From: PALSA-505 sp036267135
GTDB lineage: Bacteria > Actinomycetota > Actinomycetes > Streptosporangiales > Streptosporangiaceae
Assembly: GCA_036267135.1 (NCBI GenBank)
Contig: DATAWQ010000110.1
Coordinates: 4,608-68,607, forward strand
Length of the DNA: 64,000 bases
Reading direction: 5' to 3'
A model generated the notes under the pieces. It was not told the DNA's origin and did no database searches. It was given only the letters and a program-made list of their open reading frames with translations. This document shows positions 24,085 to 35,931 of this stretch, one piece after another (positions within the stretch are counted from its first letter, which is position 1; each line of letters starts with the position of its first letter). A program made the position numbers and the translations under genes.

Positions 24085-26586
24085 GTGAAAGCCGTCGTGA
24101 TGGCGGGTGGCGAGGGCACCAGGCTGCGGCCGATGACCGCCAGCCAGCCCAAGCCGATGCTGCCGGTGGTCAACCGGCCGATCATGGAGCACGTGCTGCG
24201 GCTGCTCAAACGGCACGGGTTCACCGAGGTCGTGGTCACGGTCCAGTTCCTGGCCTCGCTGGTGCGCAACTACTTCGGCGACGGCGAGGACTTCGGGCTG
24301 AGCCTGCAGTACGCCACCGAGGAGAGCCCGCTCGGCACCGCGGGCAGCGTGCGGAACGCGGCCGACGCGCTGCGGGACGAGCCTTTCCTGGTGATCTCCG
24401 GTGACGCTCTCACCGATCTGGACCTGTCGGAGCTGGTGAAGTTCCACATCCAGAACGGTGCCATGGTGACCGTCGCGCTCAGCCGGGTGCCGAACCCACT
24501 GGAATTCGGCATCGTGATCACCGGCGAGGACGGCCGCATCCAGCGCTTCCTGGAGAAGCCGACCTGGGGTCAGGTGTTCTCCGACACCGTGAATACCGGC
24601 ATCTACGTGATGCAGCCCGAAGTGCTGGCCGAGGTGCCCGACGGCGAGGTCTGCGACTGGTCCGGCGACGTGTTCCCGCGGCTGCTCGAACGCGGTGTCC
24701 CGCTGTACGGCTGGGTCGGCGACGGCTACTGGGAGGACGTGGGCTCGCACGAGAGCTACCTGAAGGCCCAGGCCGACGTCATGTCCGGCCGGGTGGCCGC
24801 CGACATCGACGGCTTCGAGGTGTCGCCGGGCGTTTGGATCGCCGAAGGCGCCGAGGTCGACCCCGAGGCGGCGCTGACCGGGCCGCTGGTCATCGGGGAG
24901 TACGCCAAGGTCGAGGCCGGGGCGACGCTGCGCGAGTACACCGTGATCGGCAGCAACGTGGTGGTCAAGGAGGGCGCGTTCCTGCACCGCGCGGTCGTGC
25001 ACTCCAACGTCTACGTCGGCCAGGGGGTGAACCTGCGCGGCTGCGTGATCGGGAAGAAGACCGACATCATGGCCGGGGCCAGAATCGAGGAGAACGCGGT
25101 CGTCGGCGACGAATGCATGATCGAGCCCGAGGCGTACCTGTCGGCCGGGGTAAAGGTCTACCCATTCAAGACCATCGAGGCAGGCGCGGTGGTGAACACC
25201 AGCGTGATCTGGGAGTCGCGCGGGCAGGCCGCGCTGTTCGGCCGCCGCGGCGTGTCCGGGCTGATCAACGTGGAGGTCACGCCGGAGCTGTGCGTGCGGC
25301 TGGCCAACGCGTACGCGAGCACGCTGAAGAAGGGCTCACGGGTCACCACGTCCAGGGACGCCTCCCGCGCGGCCAGGACGCTCAAGCGGGCCGTGCAGGC
25401 GGCGCTGAACGCCAGCGCGATCAACGTGGTGGACCTGGAGGCGCAGGCGCTGCCGGTGGCCAGGTTCGAGACGGCGAGCAGCGACTACAGCGGCGGCGTC
25501 GCGATCCGCACCACGCCGGGCGACCACCAGTCCATCGACGTGATCGTGCTGGACGAGCGCGGCGCCGACCTGTCCCCGGCGGCGCGGCGCAAGCTGGAGC
25601 GGGTGTTCACCCGGCAGGAGTTCCGGCGGGCGTTCCCCGGCGAGATCGCCGAGCTGTCCTACCCGCCGCGGGTCATCGAGTCCTACACCAGGGAACTCGT
25701 CCGCTGCGTGAACATGACCGACGTCAGGGAGGCCGGGCTCAAGCTGGTGGTGGACTGCGCCGGCGGCACCGCCTCGCTGGTGCTGCCCGGCCTGCTCGGC
25801 CTGATCGGCGTGGACGTGCTCACCGTGAACAACCGGCTTGACGAGGTCTCGCCCACCGAGACGCTCGCCCAGCAGCGGGCCGGGCTGCAGCGGGTGGGGG
25901 AGCTGGTGGCCTCGTCGAAGGCGGCGTTCGGCGTGCGGTTCGACCCGGTGGGCGAGCGGATCGCCCTGCTGGACGAGAAGGGCCAGATGGTCAGCGACGA
26001 CCGGGCGCTGCTCGCGGTGCTCGACCTGGTGGCCGCCGAGCGCAAGTCGGGGCGGGTCGCGCTGCCGGTGACCACCACCCGGGTGGCCGAGCAGGTCTGC
26101 CGGTTCCACGGGGTGCGGGTGGACTGGACCGCGACCTCGCAGGACGCGCTGACCGAGGCCGCGGCGGCCGACGACGTGATACTGGCCGCGGACGGGCGCG
26201 GCGGCTTCGTGGTGCCCGAGTTCTGCCGGACCGTGGACGGCATCGCCGCCTTCACCCGGATACTGGGCCTGGTGGCGCGGGCCCGGCTCACACTCAGCCA
26301 GATCGGCGCCAGGATCCCCGAGGCACATCTGCTGCGCCGGTCGGTGCCCACGCCGTGGGCGGCCAAGGGCGGCGTGATGCGCGCGGTGGTCGAGGCCGCG
26401 GGCTCCCGGCCGCTGGACACCACCGACGGGGTGCGGGTGACCGACGAACAAGGCGGCTGGGTGCTGGTGCTGCCCGACCCTGACGGCCCGCTCACCCATC
26501 TGTGGGCCGAGGGCGCCGACGACGACACCGCCCAGGCCCTGCTGGACGAGTGGGGTGCGGTGGTCGAGCGGGCCGGCGCGAGCTGA
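24085..26586 (+). CDS. Mannose-1-phosphate guanylyltransferase with phosphomannomutase-like C-terminus
   Basis: An 833-residue multidomain protein. Residues 1-235 are a nucleotidyltransferase (V-V-M-A-G-G-E-G-T-R-L-R-P-M-T), and about 250-370 are left-handed beta-helix hexapeptide repeats. The rest, about 385-830, resembles a phosphohexomutase, but the catalytic Ser loop T-A-S-H-N is not visible. I see S-S-D-Y-S-G-G-V-A-I where it would be expected, so the mutase part may be regulatory or inactive. The product GDP-mannose feeds glycoprotein and lipid mannosylation. GTG 24085 gives the usual M-K-A-V-V-M-A-G-G start; TTG 24076 lies only 2 bases from AAGGAG. Confidence 0.88.
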   Translation: MKAVVMAGGEGTRLRPMTASQPKPMLPVVNRPIMEHVLRLLKRHGFTEVVVTVQFLASLVRNYFGDGEDFGLSLQYATEESPLGTAGSVRNAADALRDEPFLVISGDALTDLDLSELVKFHIQNGAMVTVALSRVPNPLEFGIVITGEDGRIQRFLEKPTWGQVFSDTVNTGIYVMQPEVLAEVPDGEVCDWSGDVFPRLLERGVPLYGWVGDGYWEDVGSHESYLKAQADVMSGRVAADIDGFEVSPGVWIAEGAEVDPEAALTGPLVIGEYAKVEAGATLREYTVIGSNVVVKEGAFLHRAVVHSNVYVGQGVNLRGCVIGKKTDIMAGARIEENAVVGDECMIEPEAYLSAGVKVYPFKTIEAGAVVNTSVIWESRGQAALFGRRGVSGLINVEVTPELCVRLANAYASTLKKGSRVTTSRDASRAARTLKRAVQAALNASAINVVDLEAQALPVARFETASSDYSGGVAIRTTPGDHQSIDVIVLDERGADLSPAARRKLERVFTRQEFRRAFPGEIAELSYPPRVIESYTRELVRCVNMTDVREAGLKLVVDCAGGTASLVLPGLLGLIGVDVLTVNNRLDEVSPTETLAQQRAGLQRVGELVASSKAAFGVRFDPVGERIALLDEKGQMVSDDRALLAVLDLVAAERKSGRVALPVTTTRVAEQVCRFHGVRVDWTATSQDALTEAAAADDVILAADGRGGFVVPEFCRTVDGIAAFTRILGLVARARLTLSQIGARIPEAHLLRRSVPTPWAAKGGVMRAVVEAAGSRPLDTTDGVRVTDEQGGWVLVLPDPDGPLTHLWAEGADDDTAQALLDEWGAVVERAGAS

Positions 26587-26870
26587 CCCAAGCCGTGGGC
26601 CTTCGCGGGGGGTTTGCCCGGGAGCGACCGGCTGCGGACAGTGCCCGCCCGGACCGGGGTGGTCACAGTGCGTCCAAGCACGCCAGGGGCGTGAGAGAAT
26701 GACGCGACTTCGGAGCAGACCCTGGGCCGCCTATCGCGTGGCGCGTGGACCGTCGTGCCACGGCCCAGGTAGCTTTGAGACCCACACCCGAGTACACGCC
26801 GCGGGCCAGCCAGACCGGCCTGAGTCCGGCCCCGACCGGATGGCCGAAGGATGGGAGGCCGGGCGAAGCA

Positions 26871-27422
26871 ATGCCGAGCGTCTACTGCAGCCGGTGCGGC
26901 CGTCCTAATGCCGAAGGCGCCCGTTTCTGCTCATACTGCGGTGCCCCGCTGGCCCGTACGTCCGCGGGCGAGCGGCCGGGCGAATCGACGTCCACGATCT
27001 CGCTCGGTGGGCTGGAATCCGCGCCGATCGATACCGAACTGGCGGACGAATTCGCGGCCGACGCGGCCGCGGTGGAGGCGCTGCCGCCCGGCACGGCCCT
27101 GCTCGTGGTCAGACGGGGCCCGAACGCGGGCAGCCGGTTCCTGCTCGATGACGATCTCACAACGGCGGGGCGGCATCCGGAGAGCGACATCTTCCTCGAC
27201 GACGTCACCGTGTCCCGCCGGCACGCCGAGTTCTACCGGCGCGGCGACGCGTTCACGGTCCGGGACGTGGGCAGCCTGAACGGCACGTACGTGAACCGGG
27301 AGCGGATCGAGGAGTCCGGCCTCGGTGCCGGCGACGAGGTTCAGGTGGGTAAGTTCCGGCTGGTGTTCCTGACCCGGCCACCGCGCGATGACACCGGCAG
27401 CGGGGGCGTGGCGGAGCCGTGA
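26871..27422 (+). CDS. garA: GarA/OdhI-like FHA-domain protein with N-terminal zinc ribbon
   Basis: A 183-residue regulator. Residues 5-25 form a zinc ribbon (C-S-R-C-G-x9-F-C-S-Y-C-G). A Ser/Thr patch, S-T-S-T-I-S-L near 41-47, stands where GarA carries its kinase target threonines. The FHA domain spans about 95-165 with G-R-H-P-E-S-D-I, S-R-R-H-A-E-F and N-G-T-Y-V-N. GarA binds and inhibits 2-oxoglutarate dehydrogenase and controls glutamate metabolism, depending on PknB/PknG phosphorylation. The conserved order garA-ftsR-bfn-merR-gcvP supports orthology. The zinc ribbon is also seen in other actinobacterial GarA-like proteins. ATG 26871 is the clear start. Confidence 0.88.
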   Translation: MPSVYCSRCGRPNAEGARFCSYCGAPLARTSAGERPGESTSTISLGGLESAPIDTELADEFAADAAAVEALPPGTALLVVRRGPNAGSRFLLDDDLTTAGRHPESDIFLDDVTVSRRHAEFYRRGDAFTVRDVGSLNGTYVNRERIEESGLGAGDEVQVGKFRLVFLTRPPRDDTGSGGVAEP

Positions 27423-27462
27423 TCGCGCCGACGGGCCCCCGGAGGCGAGCGAGGCACCCAGC

Positions 27463-28128
27463 ATGAGCGCTCAGCCTGCCCGGGCTTACTACGGCATTGG
27501 TGAAGTGCTCGCTCAGCTCAGCGGCGACTTTCCCGATGTGCGTATCTCGAAGATCCGGTTCCTCGAGGCCGAGGGCCTGATCGAGCCTGCGCGCTCGCCG
27601 TCCGGGTACCGCCGGTTCAGCCGGCGCGACGTGGAGCGGTTGCGCTACATACTGACCGCGCAGCGGGACCAGTACCTGCCGCTGCGGGTGATCAAGGAGC
27701 GGCTCGACTCACCCGACGGGGCCGTCGAGATGGCCGCGTCCGCCGGTGGCGGCGCTGGTGGCGCGATGCTGTCCAGGAAAGAGCTGCTGGAGGCGGCCGG
27801 CATCGACGGTGGCCTGCTGGACGAGCTCGAAGAGTTCGGCCTGGTGCGCCGGCGGGGCCGGCAGTACGGCCAGGACGCGCTGGCCGTGGCCCGGCTGGTG
27901 GGCGAGCTGGGTGCGTTCGGCGTACAGGCCAGGCACTTGCGGGTGATGAAGACTTCAGCCGAGCGCGAAACTTCGCTGATCGAGCAGGTGGTCGCGCCGC
28001 TGTTGCGCCAGCGCAGCCCCGGCGCCATCGGGCGGGCAAGCCAGACGGCAAGGGACATTGCGGCCTTGTCGATTCGGCTGCACGCGGCTCTCGTCGAGGC
28101 CGAACTGGGCGAGGCGGGGCTGTCCTGA
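27463..28128 (+). CDS. ftsR: MerR-family regulator FtsR
   Basis: A 221-residue protein. The N-terminal MerR winged helix spans about residues 8-80 (Y-G-I-G-E-V-L, then R-F-L-E-A-E-G-L-I-E-P and S-G-Y-R-R-F). The C-terminal part is helical and lacks metal-binding cysteines. The homologue in Corynebacterium glutamicum (FtsR) activates ftsZ, and the mycobacterial counterpart is Rv1828. It sits 40 bases after garA, as in mycobacteria. The low-complexity segment S-A-G-G-G-A-G-G-A near 98-106 is a linker. Confidence 0.88.
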   Translation: MSAQPARAYYGIGEVLAQLSGDFPDVRISKIRFLEAEGLIEPARSPSGYRRFSRRDVERLRYILTAQRDQYLPLRVIKERLDSPDGAVEMAASAGGGAGGAMLSRKELLEAAGIDGGLLDELEEFGLVRRRGRQYGQDALAVARLVGELGAFGVQARHLRVMKTSAERETSLIEQVVAPLLRQRSPGAIGRASQTARDIAALSIRLHAALVEAELGEAGLS

Positions 28129-28240
28129 CGGCCCGGTGCGGGCGGCCCGAGGTCTGCCATCCCGGGATAGCGGGTGTACTTTGGCAAAGGGAGTGCCCCG
28201 GGATCAGGGCCGAGGGTCGACCGAGCGCGGAGGAGCCGCC

Positions 28241-28711
28241 GTGAGGCAGATGGAGGTCGTCGGCGTCCGGGTCGAGATGCCCACGAACCAGCCCATCGTC
28301 CTGCTGAAGGAGATGCAGGGCGAAAGGTACCTGCCGATTTGGATCGGTGCGGTCGAGGCGACGGCGATCGCCTTTGCCCAGCAGGGCATGGTTCCGCCGC
28401 GTCCGCTGACCCATGATCTGCTGCGCGATGTGCTCGAGGCGCTGGGCGTCGAGCTGCGGACCGTCAAGATCACCGCGCTGCGGGACGGGATCTACTTCGC
28501 CGATCTCGTCTTCTCCAACGGCAAAGAGGTGAGCGCGCGGCCATCGGACTCGATCGCGCTCGCACTGCGCACCGGGGCGGAGATCTTCGCCAGCGAGGAA
28601 ATCCTGGACGAGGCGGGCGTCCCGATCCCGGACGAGCAAGAGGACGAGGTCGAGAAGTTCCGTGAGTTCCTCGATACGATCACTCCCGAGGACTTCGGCC
28701 GCTCCACCTGA
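28241..28711 (+). CDS. Bifunctional nuclease domain protein (DUF151/BFN)
   Basis: A 156-residue protein that is almost entirely the DUF151 domain: R-Y-L-P-I-W-I-G near 29-36, then T-H-D-L-L, I-Y-F-A-D-L and A-R-P-S-D-S-I-A-L-A near 100-110. Plant BFN members have RNase and DNase activity; the bacterial role is unclear. It corresponds by position to Rv1829. The GTG start at 28241 has GGAGGAG 5 bases upstream, which rules out the longer upstream frame. Confidence 0.88.
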   Translation: MRQMEVVGVRVEMPTNQPIVLLKEMQGERYLPIWIGAVEATAIAFAQQGMVPPRPLTHDLLRDVLEALGVELRTVKITALRDGIYFADLVFSNGKEVSARPSDSIALALRTGAEIFASEEILDEAGVPIPDEQEDEVEKFREFLDTITPEDFGRST

Positions 28712-28886
28712 CCGGCTCCACCTGATCGGCCAGTTTGGCGGTGGAGAGTTCGTCGCAATTTAGCGCACAGTAGGCGACGCGCCGAGAGGGATCGTTGACG
28801 GCTTGCGCTGGCCGGCCTAGCGTGCGGATACGGGCATCACGCGGTGTGTCCGGCAGTATCTTCAGGTTTGGCCCGTCGGAGGTGTT

Positions 28887-29522
<636 letters not shown>

Positions 29523-29756
29523 GTAGGCGAGCCGGCTGGGCCAGGGTTCTCGGTCTGGCTCGTGGTGGCTGGGTTTGTCCTGGTCGCCGGGCACGCGACG
29601 TCCGATCCGAACGCGCTCAGCTTTTTCTTCTCCTGCGTCAGCTACCTGTTCGGCGGATCCCCGGGCACAGGCCTGTAGTTTTCCCGCCCGATCCCGGCTG
29701 CGTGTCCACGGGCGGGGCTGCAGCGGCTCGGGTAAGCTCGGCGGGTAGCCGATGAC

Positions 29757-29937
29757 CTCGTCCGGGAGAGATCCCAGGCAGCCAGCCAGGGACGCCGAAG
29801 GGGCAACCTCCCCGGAACCTCTCAGGCTCAAGGACCGGATGGGACAGGCAGCTCTGGAGTCGCGCCGCGATGACAGAGGGGGAAGTCCGGCAGCCGCATG
29901 GCGGCACAGGAACGCAATCGCCCGGAGGTTCCCCCTC
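29757..29937 (+). promoter_or_regulatory. Glycine riboswitch, single aptamer, upstream of gcvP
   Basis: The stretch 29761-29858 carries the conserved parts of a glycine aptamer in order: CGGGAGAGA (29763), the core CGCCGAAGGGGCAACCTCCC (29793-29812), CCTCTCAGGC, and AAGGACCGGATGGGACAGGC. No second full aptamer follows. The expression platform is a long stem: GAGGGGGAA (29876-29884) pairs with TTCCCCCTC (29929-29937), and TCCGG (29886-29890) with CCGGA (29922-29926). The inner strand overlaps the gcvP ribosome-binding site GGAGG (29924-29928) and the outer arm ends at the ATG. Glycine should favour the open form, turning on glycine breakdown. Confidence 0.9.
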
Positions 29938-32874
<2,937 letters not shown>

Positions 32875-32884
32875 TGCGGCTCTG

Positions 32885-32919
32885 GCTGGCCAGTTCTAGC
32901 TGGCCAGTTCTAGCTGGCC
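32885..32919. repeat. 14-bp tandem repeat over the stop codon of the DUF574 methyltransferase gene
   Basis: GCTGGCCAGTTCTA is present twice (32885-32898, 32899-32912) with a third half-copy. The stop codon of the leftward methyltransferase gene, CTA at 32910-32912 on this strand, lies in the second copy and is repeated in the first. Each unit contains the palindrome CTGGCCAG. It separates the convergent gcvP and methyltransferase genes. Confidence 0.75.
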
Positions 32920-33761
32920 GGCTTGCGGCCCACCGCCGCGTAGGCGGAATTGGTGTTGTCTTCGGGCAGGCCCTGTTCTGGATCGGGCCGCCACCGTGGC
33001 GTGGGCACGATGCCGGGGGGCACTAGATCCAGGCCGGTGAAGAACCTGGCAACCTCATCGCGGGATCGCGCGCGCATCCGGGTCCCGCCCATACCCTCGT
33101 TGAGCCGCTTCGTCAGCTCGGTCACGTCGAAGGCGGTGGAGCGCAGGTCGCTGGCCGGATGCGACATGACCAGGAAGCTGCCCGGCGGCACGGCGGCCAT
33201 GATGCGGCCGACGATGGCCCACGGGTCGTCATCGTCAGGGATGGCGTGCAGGATGGCCAGCAGCATGACCGCGATGGGCTGGTCGAAGTCGAGCGTGCCT
33301 GCCGCCGCGCCGAGGATCCCGTCCACGTTGCGAAGGTCCGCGTGGACATAGTCGGTCTTGCCCGCCGGGTCGCTGGTCAGCAGCGCCCGAGCGTGCGCGA
33401 GCACGGTCGGGTCGTTGTCCACGTAGCAGATGCGCGTGGACGGCTTGATCCGCTGCGCCACCTCGTGCGTGTTGTCCGCCGTGGGCAGACCGGTGCCGAT
33501 GTCCAGGAATTGGCGTATCCCCACCTGGGTCATCAGGTAGCGCACCGCCCGGCTCAGGAAGGCCCGATTGTTCCTGGCCCAGTCCCTGAAACCGGGGAAC
33601 ACCTCCATCGACTTGGCGGCGGCCTCACGGTCGACGGCGAAGTTGTCCTTCCCGCCGAGCAGGTAGTTGTAGATCCGCGCCTGGTGCGCGACGGACGCGT
33701 CGATCTTCACCGGCGGCGAGTTGTCGGGATCGACTGTCATCCATTCGTCGGCTGCCATCCG
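32910..33761 (-). CDS. SAM-dependent methyltransferase, DUF574 family
   Basis: About 283 residues from ATG 33759-33761. The family marks are A-R-I-Y-N-Y-L-L-G-G-K-D-N-F near residues 27-40, F-L-D-I-G-T-G-L-P as the SAM loop near 87-95, and Y-V-D-N-D-P-T-V near 114. DUF574 proteins are numerous in actinomycetes, often paired with small DUF397 proteins or XRE regulators, and their targets are mostly unknown. No such partner is adjacent here. A TTG start at 33842 would add 27 residues and cannot be excluded. The stop codon is embedded in a 14-base tandem repeat. Confidence 0.85.
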   Translation of the reverse strand, partial: RMAADEWMTVDPDNSPPVKIDASVAHQARIYNYLLGGKDNFAVDREAAAKSMEVFPGFRDWARNNRAFLSRAVRYLMTQVGIRQFLDIGTGLPTADNTHEVAQRIKPSTRICYVDNDPTVLAHARALLTSDPAGKTDYVHADLRNVDGILGAAAGTLDFDQPIAVMLLAILHAIPDDDDPWAIVGRIMAAVPPGSFLVMSHPASDLRSTAFDVTELTKRLNEGMGGTRMRARSRDEVARFFTGLDLVPPGIVPTPRWRPDPEQGLPEDNTNSAYAAVGRKPAS

Positions 33762-34061
33762 CAGGCTTATCCCTTCGCTAGCGATCCCCTTGCTGGCCGG
33801 ACTTCCCGTAAGCGTACCGGTCTGATGATCGTTAGCCTCCAACCGATGCCGTGACAGCTAGCAGGGCTTGCTCACACGGTAACGCCAGATAGTGTCCCGT
33901 GGCCGCAGGACACCTGAAGGGGTGTTCGGACGTGAACTGCGCTACTAGAAATACGGAATATGACGCAGGCCGGAAAACGGCTGAACAGATTGCTGGCGAA
34001 TATGGCGGACCGTCGGCACACTTGCCTGGCAGGGTGAGCGGATTCGCTCTACGCTTCCGGC
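33762..34061. other. Gap between divergent genes
   Basis: Part of this may be the alternative 5' end of the methyltransferase gene (to 33842). The rest holds no supported gene; AT-rich patches near 33945-33965 may be promoter DNA. I see no clear operator. Confidence 0.4.
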
Positions 34062-34700
34062 ATGACCGCTGAAGGTGAGGCCGGGTCCGGGACCGCGGCT
34101 GAGGCGGGGCAGGCCGTCCCAGGCGCGCCGCTGCCTGATACTCCGGTTCTCGATCCGCCTGGCCGCGACCTGGCCCACCGGGTCGCGGATGGCATCGCCT
34201 ACCTGGAACAGGCGATAGCCGCGTTCACTGACGCCGCCGGATCCGGCGATGCCGGCATCGTGCCGCTTGCCGTCGAACTGCTGGCCAGGACGCTGCCGCT
34301 GTGCGAGCGCGACGAGGAGTCCGCCCAGGTGTGGCAGCAGGGGCTCGAGCATCCCGATCCTGTGATCGCCGAGGCGGTGCGGGAGCGGCTGCGCCGGTCC
34401 TTCGGCAGTGACGAGGCCGCGGGCGAGTCCTCCTGGTGGGAGGCGTTCGTGGAGTCCGCGGTCTGCCACGGCACGCTCCCGTTGCTGACCAATGAGGTGT
34501 TCGGCGCGGTCGACTATATGTACGCGCTGGCCGCGGTGCCGCTGGCCCGGGGCGGAGCCAGAACCAGGGAATTGCGCGACGTGCTGGCCCAGGCGATGCG
34601 GGTGCCGACCGGGTACGTCTGGGGCAACGATCTGGTGGCCAGCTTCCGCGAGCGGTTCCGGGACGTGACCGGGTCCGACACCGAGGCGTTCGACGGATAG
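34062..34700 (+). CDS. Hypothetical protein, 212 residues
   Basis: I do not recognise this protein. It appears soluble, with an Ala/Gly/Pro-rich start (1-45) and then a mostly helical acidic body. Notable segments are R-D-L-A-H-R-V-A-D-G-I-A-Y-L-E near 45-60, a Trp-rich S-S-W-W-E-A-F-V-E-S-A-V near 126-137, and a conserved-looking end V-P-T-G-Y-V-W-G-N-D-L near 186-196. No signal peptide or membrane helix is visible. Codon bias and the fitting position between a promoter-like gap and a terminator support it as a real gene. Confidence 0.6.
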   Translation: MTAEGEAGSGTAAEAGQAVPGAPLPDTPVLDPPGRDLAHRVADGIAYLEQAIAAFTDAAGSGDAGIVPLAVELLARTLPLCERDEESAQVWQQGLEHPDPVIAEAVRERLRRSFGSDEAAGESSWWEAFVESAVCHGTLPLLTNEVFGAVDYMYALAAVPLARGGARTRELRDVLAQAMRVPTGYVWGNDLVASFRERFRDVTGSDTEAFDG

Positions 34701-34703
34701 CCA

Positions 34704-34737
34704 TCCCGGGAGGCCGGCCGGAGCCGACCTCCCGGGA
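34704..34737. terminator. Perfect 10-bp hairpin between convergent genes
   Basis: TCCCGGGAGG (34704-34713) and CCTCCCGGGA (34728-34737) pair perfectly around a 14-base loop. It begins 4 bases after the hypothetical protein stop and lies 35 bases from the convergent YceI stop, so it can serve both. Confidence 0.65.
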
Positions 34738-34771
34738 CCAGCGGGTTACCCGGACAGGGAGACCCGAGTGC

Positions 34772-35347
34772 CTACCCTTCGTCCTTCTGCAGCACGGCCT
34801 CGATGTCCACGGATATCTGCACCTTCTCGCTGACCGCTACGCCGCCACCGGGGACGGGGCCGTTGTAGCTGACGCCGAAGTCGTTCCGGTTGATCTCGCC
34901 GGTGAGCGAGAAACCGGACCTGGTGTTGCCAAACGGGTCGGGGCCAAAGCCTTCGACCTCGAGCTTGAGCGGCGTCTGGCGGGTGACGCCCCTGATCGTG
35001 AGATCCCCATCGACGATGAAGCCCTCTCCGTCCGGATCCGGCTTGACGCCGGTGGACTGGTAGGTCATCTCCGGGTGCGTCTCGACCTCGAAGAAGTCGG
35101 CCGAGCGGATGTGATTGTCACGCTGCTCGTTGCCCGTGTCGATCGACCGCAGGTCGACCCGTGCGGTAAAGGTCGACTGCAGCGGGTCTTCGGCGGTGGT
35201 GACGTCGGCGTCGAAGATGTTGAAGTGCCCACGTACCTTGCTCACCATCATGTGCCGGACGGTGAAGCCGACGTGGGAGTGGACAGTGTCGACGTTCCAC
35301 TTGCCAGCCACATAGCCAGGAACCTGGACGGCCTCGGCGGTCATCAT
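34772..35347 (-). CDS. YceI family lipid-binding protein
   Basis: A 191-residue lipocalin-like beta-barrel of the YceI family, which bind isoprenoid or other long lipids. Family marks are W-N-V-D-T-V-H-S-H-V-G-F-T-V-R-H near 17-32, V-D-L-R-S-I-D-T-G near 65-73 and H-I-R-S-A-D-F-F near 79-86. No signal peptide is seen, so it is likely cytoplasmic, as in many actinobacteria. AGGAG lies 4 bases before the double ATG. It is divergent from an HxlR-type regulator and is a likely target of it. Confidence 0.9.
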   Translation of the reverse strand: MMTAEAVQVPGYVAGKWNVDTVHSHVGFTVRHMMVSKVRGHFNIFDADVTTAEDPLQSTFTARVDLRSIDTGNEQRDNHIRSADFFEVETHPEMTYQSTGVKPDPDGEGFIVDGDLTIRGVTRQTPLKLEVEGFGPDPFGNTRSGFSLTGEINRNDFGVSYNGPVPGGGVAVSEKVQISVDIEAVLQKDEG

Positions 35348-35406
35348 GTCTCCTCGGTGCGTTCGAATCAGTTTCGGGAAGTATGAAGGTACTGGTTAGT
35401 ATGTTA

Positions 35407-35421
35407 GTTCCGAATAGGAAC
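35407..35421. promoter_or_regulatory. Inverted repeat GTTCC-GAATA-GGAAC in the yceI/hxlR gap
   Basis: A perfect 5-base inverted repeat with 5-base spacer in the 151-base gap between the divergent yceI and hxlR genes. Upstream, AGTATG occurs twice (about 35380 and 35398) next to a TACT, which could be further half-sites. HxlR proteins usually bind such spaced repeats and often control a divergent gene. The assignment is by position. Confidence 0.45.
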
Positions 35422-35498
35422 CTCTGCTCATCCTTGTGCTTGCGCCGGCCGGGCGCAAGAGCGGCACACACAGGTGCCCAGGTCACCTGGAGGTAACC

Positions 35499-35921
35499 AT
35501 GGACGCCGACACCACCGAGCCAGAAGTCTGCCCCGAGACGGACGTGCTTCCTGCGCCGGGTGCCTGCCGGGCCAGCGAGGTACTCGGCCGGGTGGGCGAC
35601 AAGTGGTCGTTGCAAGTGATCTTCTCACTGGGGGAGGGCACCAAGCGATTCACCGACCTCAAGCGCGGTGTCGACGGCATCAGCCAGCGGATGCTCACCG
35701 TGACCCTGCGCGGGCTCGAGCGGGACGGCATCGTCACCAGGACCATGTACCCGGTGATGCCACCCCGGGTGGACTACACCCTCACCCCCCTGGGCCGCAC
35801 CCTGCTCCACGTCGCGTGCAATCTGATCGGCTGGGTGCACGCGCACCTCGACGAGATCGACGCCGCCCGGGCCGCCTACGATGCGCGCGAGCGGCAGGGC
35901 GCAAGCTCCTTCTCTGCATAG
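35499..35921 (+). CDS. HxlR-type transcriptional regulator
   Basis: A 140-residue winged-helix regulator: C-R-A-S-E-V-L-G-R-V-G-D-K-W near 23-36, R-F-T-D-L-K-R-G-V near 50-58, and S-Q-R-M-L-T-V-T-L-R-G-L near 62-73. HxlR proteins often sense reactive aldehydes, quinones or disulfide stress through a Cys; Cys23 in the D-K-W region is the candidate here. ATG 35499 has GGAGG 5 bases before it. It is divergent from yceI and ends 10 bases before uvrC. Confidence 0.88.
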   Translation: MDADTTEPEVCPETDVLPAPGACRASEVLGRVGDKWSLQVIFSLGEGTKRFTDLKRGVDGISQRMLTVTLRGLERDGIVTRTMYPVMPPRVDYTLTPLGRTLLHVACNLIGWVHAHLDEIDAARAAYDARERQGASSFSA

Positions 35922-35931
35922 AGTTGCTAAC

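Noticed and set aside
29859..29937. Second glycine aptamer after the first
   Set aside because: The conserved CGCCGAAGG core does not recur; the sequence is better explained as an expression-platform stem.
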